From: Chlamydiota bacterium
GTDB lineage: Bacteria; Chlamydiota; Chlamydiia; Chlamydiales; Rhabdochlamydiaceae
Assembly (NCBI GenBank): GCA_016866585.1
Contig: VGMB01000118.1
Location: 1 to 5,525, forward strand
Length of the DNA stretch: 5,525 nt
Reading direction: 5' to 3'
The notes below the pieces were generated by a model. The model had not been told where the DNA came from. It saw only the letters and a program-made list of their open reading frames with translations, and searched no databases. Within the stretch, counting starts at the first letter, position 1, and the number at the start of each line of letters is the position of its first letter. A program made the position numbers and the translations under genes. Below are positions 4,914 to 5,525 of this stretch, in pieces.

Positions 4914-5525
4914 ATGAAAGGTTTAGAATCAGGAAAAGATAAAGTTAAAAAGATTTGCGAAGTTCTAAAAAAAGAAACGCTTGAGCCAGCTCAGCATGAA
5001 GCAGATCAAATAATTGCTACAGCAAATGCGCAAGCTCAGAAAATTATCGCCGATGCTCAAGCTAAGGCAGAAGCTCTTCTATTAGAAGGAAAAAATACCC
5101 TAGAAAGACAAAAGAATGTTTTTCAATCCTCTATGAATCAGGCTTGTAAGCAATCTATAGAGTTTCTTAAACAGGAAATAGAGAATAAACTGTTTAATCA
5201 CGAATTATCTTCTATGATAACCAAGCAGATGCAGGATCCAAAAGTTATAGCAGAAATAATTTCTGCTGTGGTCGCCGCTATAGAAAAAGAGGGGTTAGAG
5301 ACTGATATAACAGCTTTTGTTCCTTCGGTAATTCCTGCTCGTAATGTTAATACTATGTTGGCTCAAAATGTGATATCAAAACTCAGAGAAAAAGAAGTTG
5401 TCTTGAGTTCCTTACAGGGTGGTGTCGCAGTAAAGTTACAAGATCAGAATATTACGATAGATATATCAGATCAAGCGGTTAAGGATTTAGTTTCGCAATT
5501 TATAAGAAAAGATTTTCGTGATTTA
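4914..5525 (+). CDS. atpE: V/A-type ATP synthase subunit E (cut by the right window edge)
   Basis: Subunit E forms the peripheral stalk (with subunit G/H-type partners) of the V/A-type ATPase, linking the catalytic head to the membrane part. The 204 visible residues have the family layout. An N-terminal long helix (about 5-95) is rich in Ala, Gln, Glu and Lys (A-N-A-Q-A-Q-K-I-I-A-D-A-Q-A-K around 37-51). A globular C-terminal part follows (about 100-204) with L-Q-G-G-V-A-V-K-L (167-175) and a final F-I-R-K-D-F-R-D-L (196-204). Chlamydial AtpE proteins, as I remember them, begin with a similar K-x-x-I-C-x-x-L-x-x-E-T-L segment and end F-x-x-K-D-F-R-E-M plus about five residues, so this copy is probably only a few codons short of its stop. 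The ATG at 4914 has a weak Shine-Dalgarno (TTGGG region). An ATG at 4898 is in another frame and closes after 14 codons. The rest of the ATPase operon is expected to the right. Confidence 0.93.
   Translation, partial: MKGLESGKDKVKKICEVLKKETLEPAQHEADQIIATANAQAQKIIADAQAKAEALLLEGKNTLERQKNVFQSSMNQACKQSIEFLKQEIENKLFNHELSSMITKQMQDPKVIAEIISAVVAAIEKEGLETDITAFVPSVIPARNVNTMLAQNVISKLREKEVVLSSLQGGVAVKLQDQNITIDISDQAVKDLVSQFIRKDFRDL

Noticed and set aside
4898..4942. Short frame starting at an ATG 16 bases before the atpE start
   Set aside because: It closes after 14 codons and overlaps atpE in another frame. It has no supporting ribosome-binding site, so a leader peptide is not supported.

Overview
The window looks like chromosomal DNA from a member of the Chlamydiota, most likely an environmental Chlamydia-like lineage rather than Chlamydia itself. 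It is AT-rich. It is bounded by two recognisable housekeeping genes: transaldolase (tal, left edge, minus strand, 5' part only) and the E subunit of the V/A-type ATPase (atpE, right edge, plus strand, nearly complete). As I remember it, in Chlamydia trachomatis tal and the V-type ATPase cluster starting at atpE lie very close together, with only two small genes between. Both partial proteins resemble their chlamydial counterparts, including the C-terminal K-D-F-R ending of AtpE.

Between these two genes lie about 4.2 kb carrying six minus-strand genes, all of which encode exported proteins. In transcription order (right to left) they are: (1) a 634-residue secreted GH3 beta-N-acetylhexosaminidase (NagZ-like) with an extra C-terminal domain of about 230 residues that has a lysozyme-like E...GIGH signature; (2) a 90-residue signal-peptide protein with a glycine-zipper membrane helix and a polar tail ending HDY; (3) a 258-residue exported protein that may have a PsbP/DcrB-like fold; (4) a 115-residue signal-peptide protein with an acidic middle, one membrane helix and a polar HDY-containing tail, starting at a GTG; (5) a 177-residue predicted lipoprotein; (6) a 72-residue signal-peptide protein with one membrane helix and a short polar tail. 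Genes 2-6 are tightly packed and probably co-transcribed. Gene 1 is 81 bp upstream in the same direction and may head the operon.

The most interesting structure is a repeated two-gene unit: [small signal peptide + C-terminal membrane helix protein] overlapping the start of [larger exported protein]. It occurs twice (genes 2-3 and 4-5), with the downstream ATG embedded in a His-Asp/Glu codon pair of the upstream gene, in the same frame offset. An identical 13-bp string covers the stop codon of both downstream genes. A third small membrane protein (gene 6) closes the cluster, and its membrane segment aligns with that of gene 4. The cluster may be an envelope or peptidoglycan-associated exported set headed by a muralytic enzyme. 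That role is inference: only the GH3 domain has a clearly recognisable activity.

No stretch over 300 bp lacks a gene. The 119-bp gap upstream of tal (398-516) and the 208-bp divergent gap between the hexosaminidase and atpE (4706-4913) hold only candidate promoters. No RNA genes, insertion sequences, CRISPR arrays or strong GC-rich terminators were seen.
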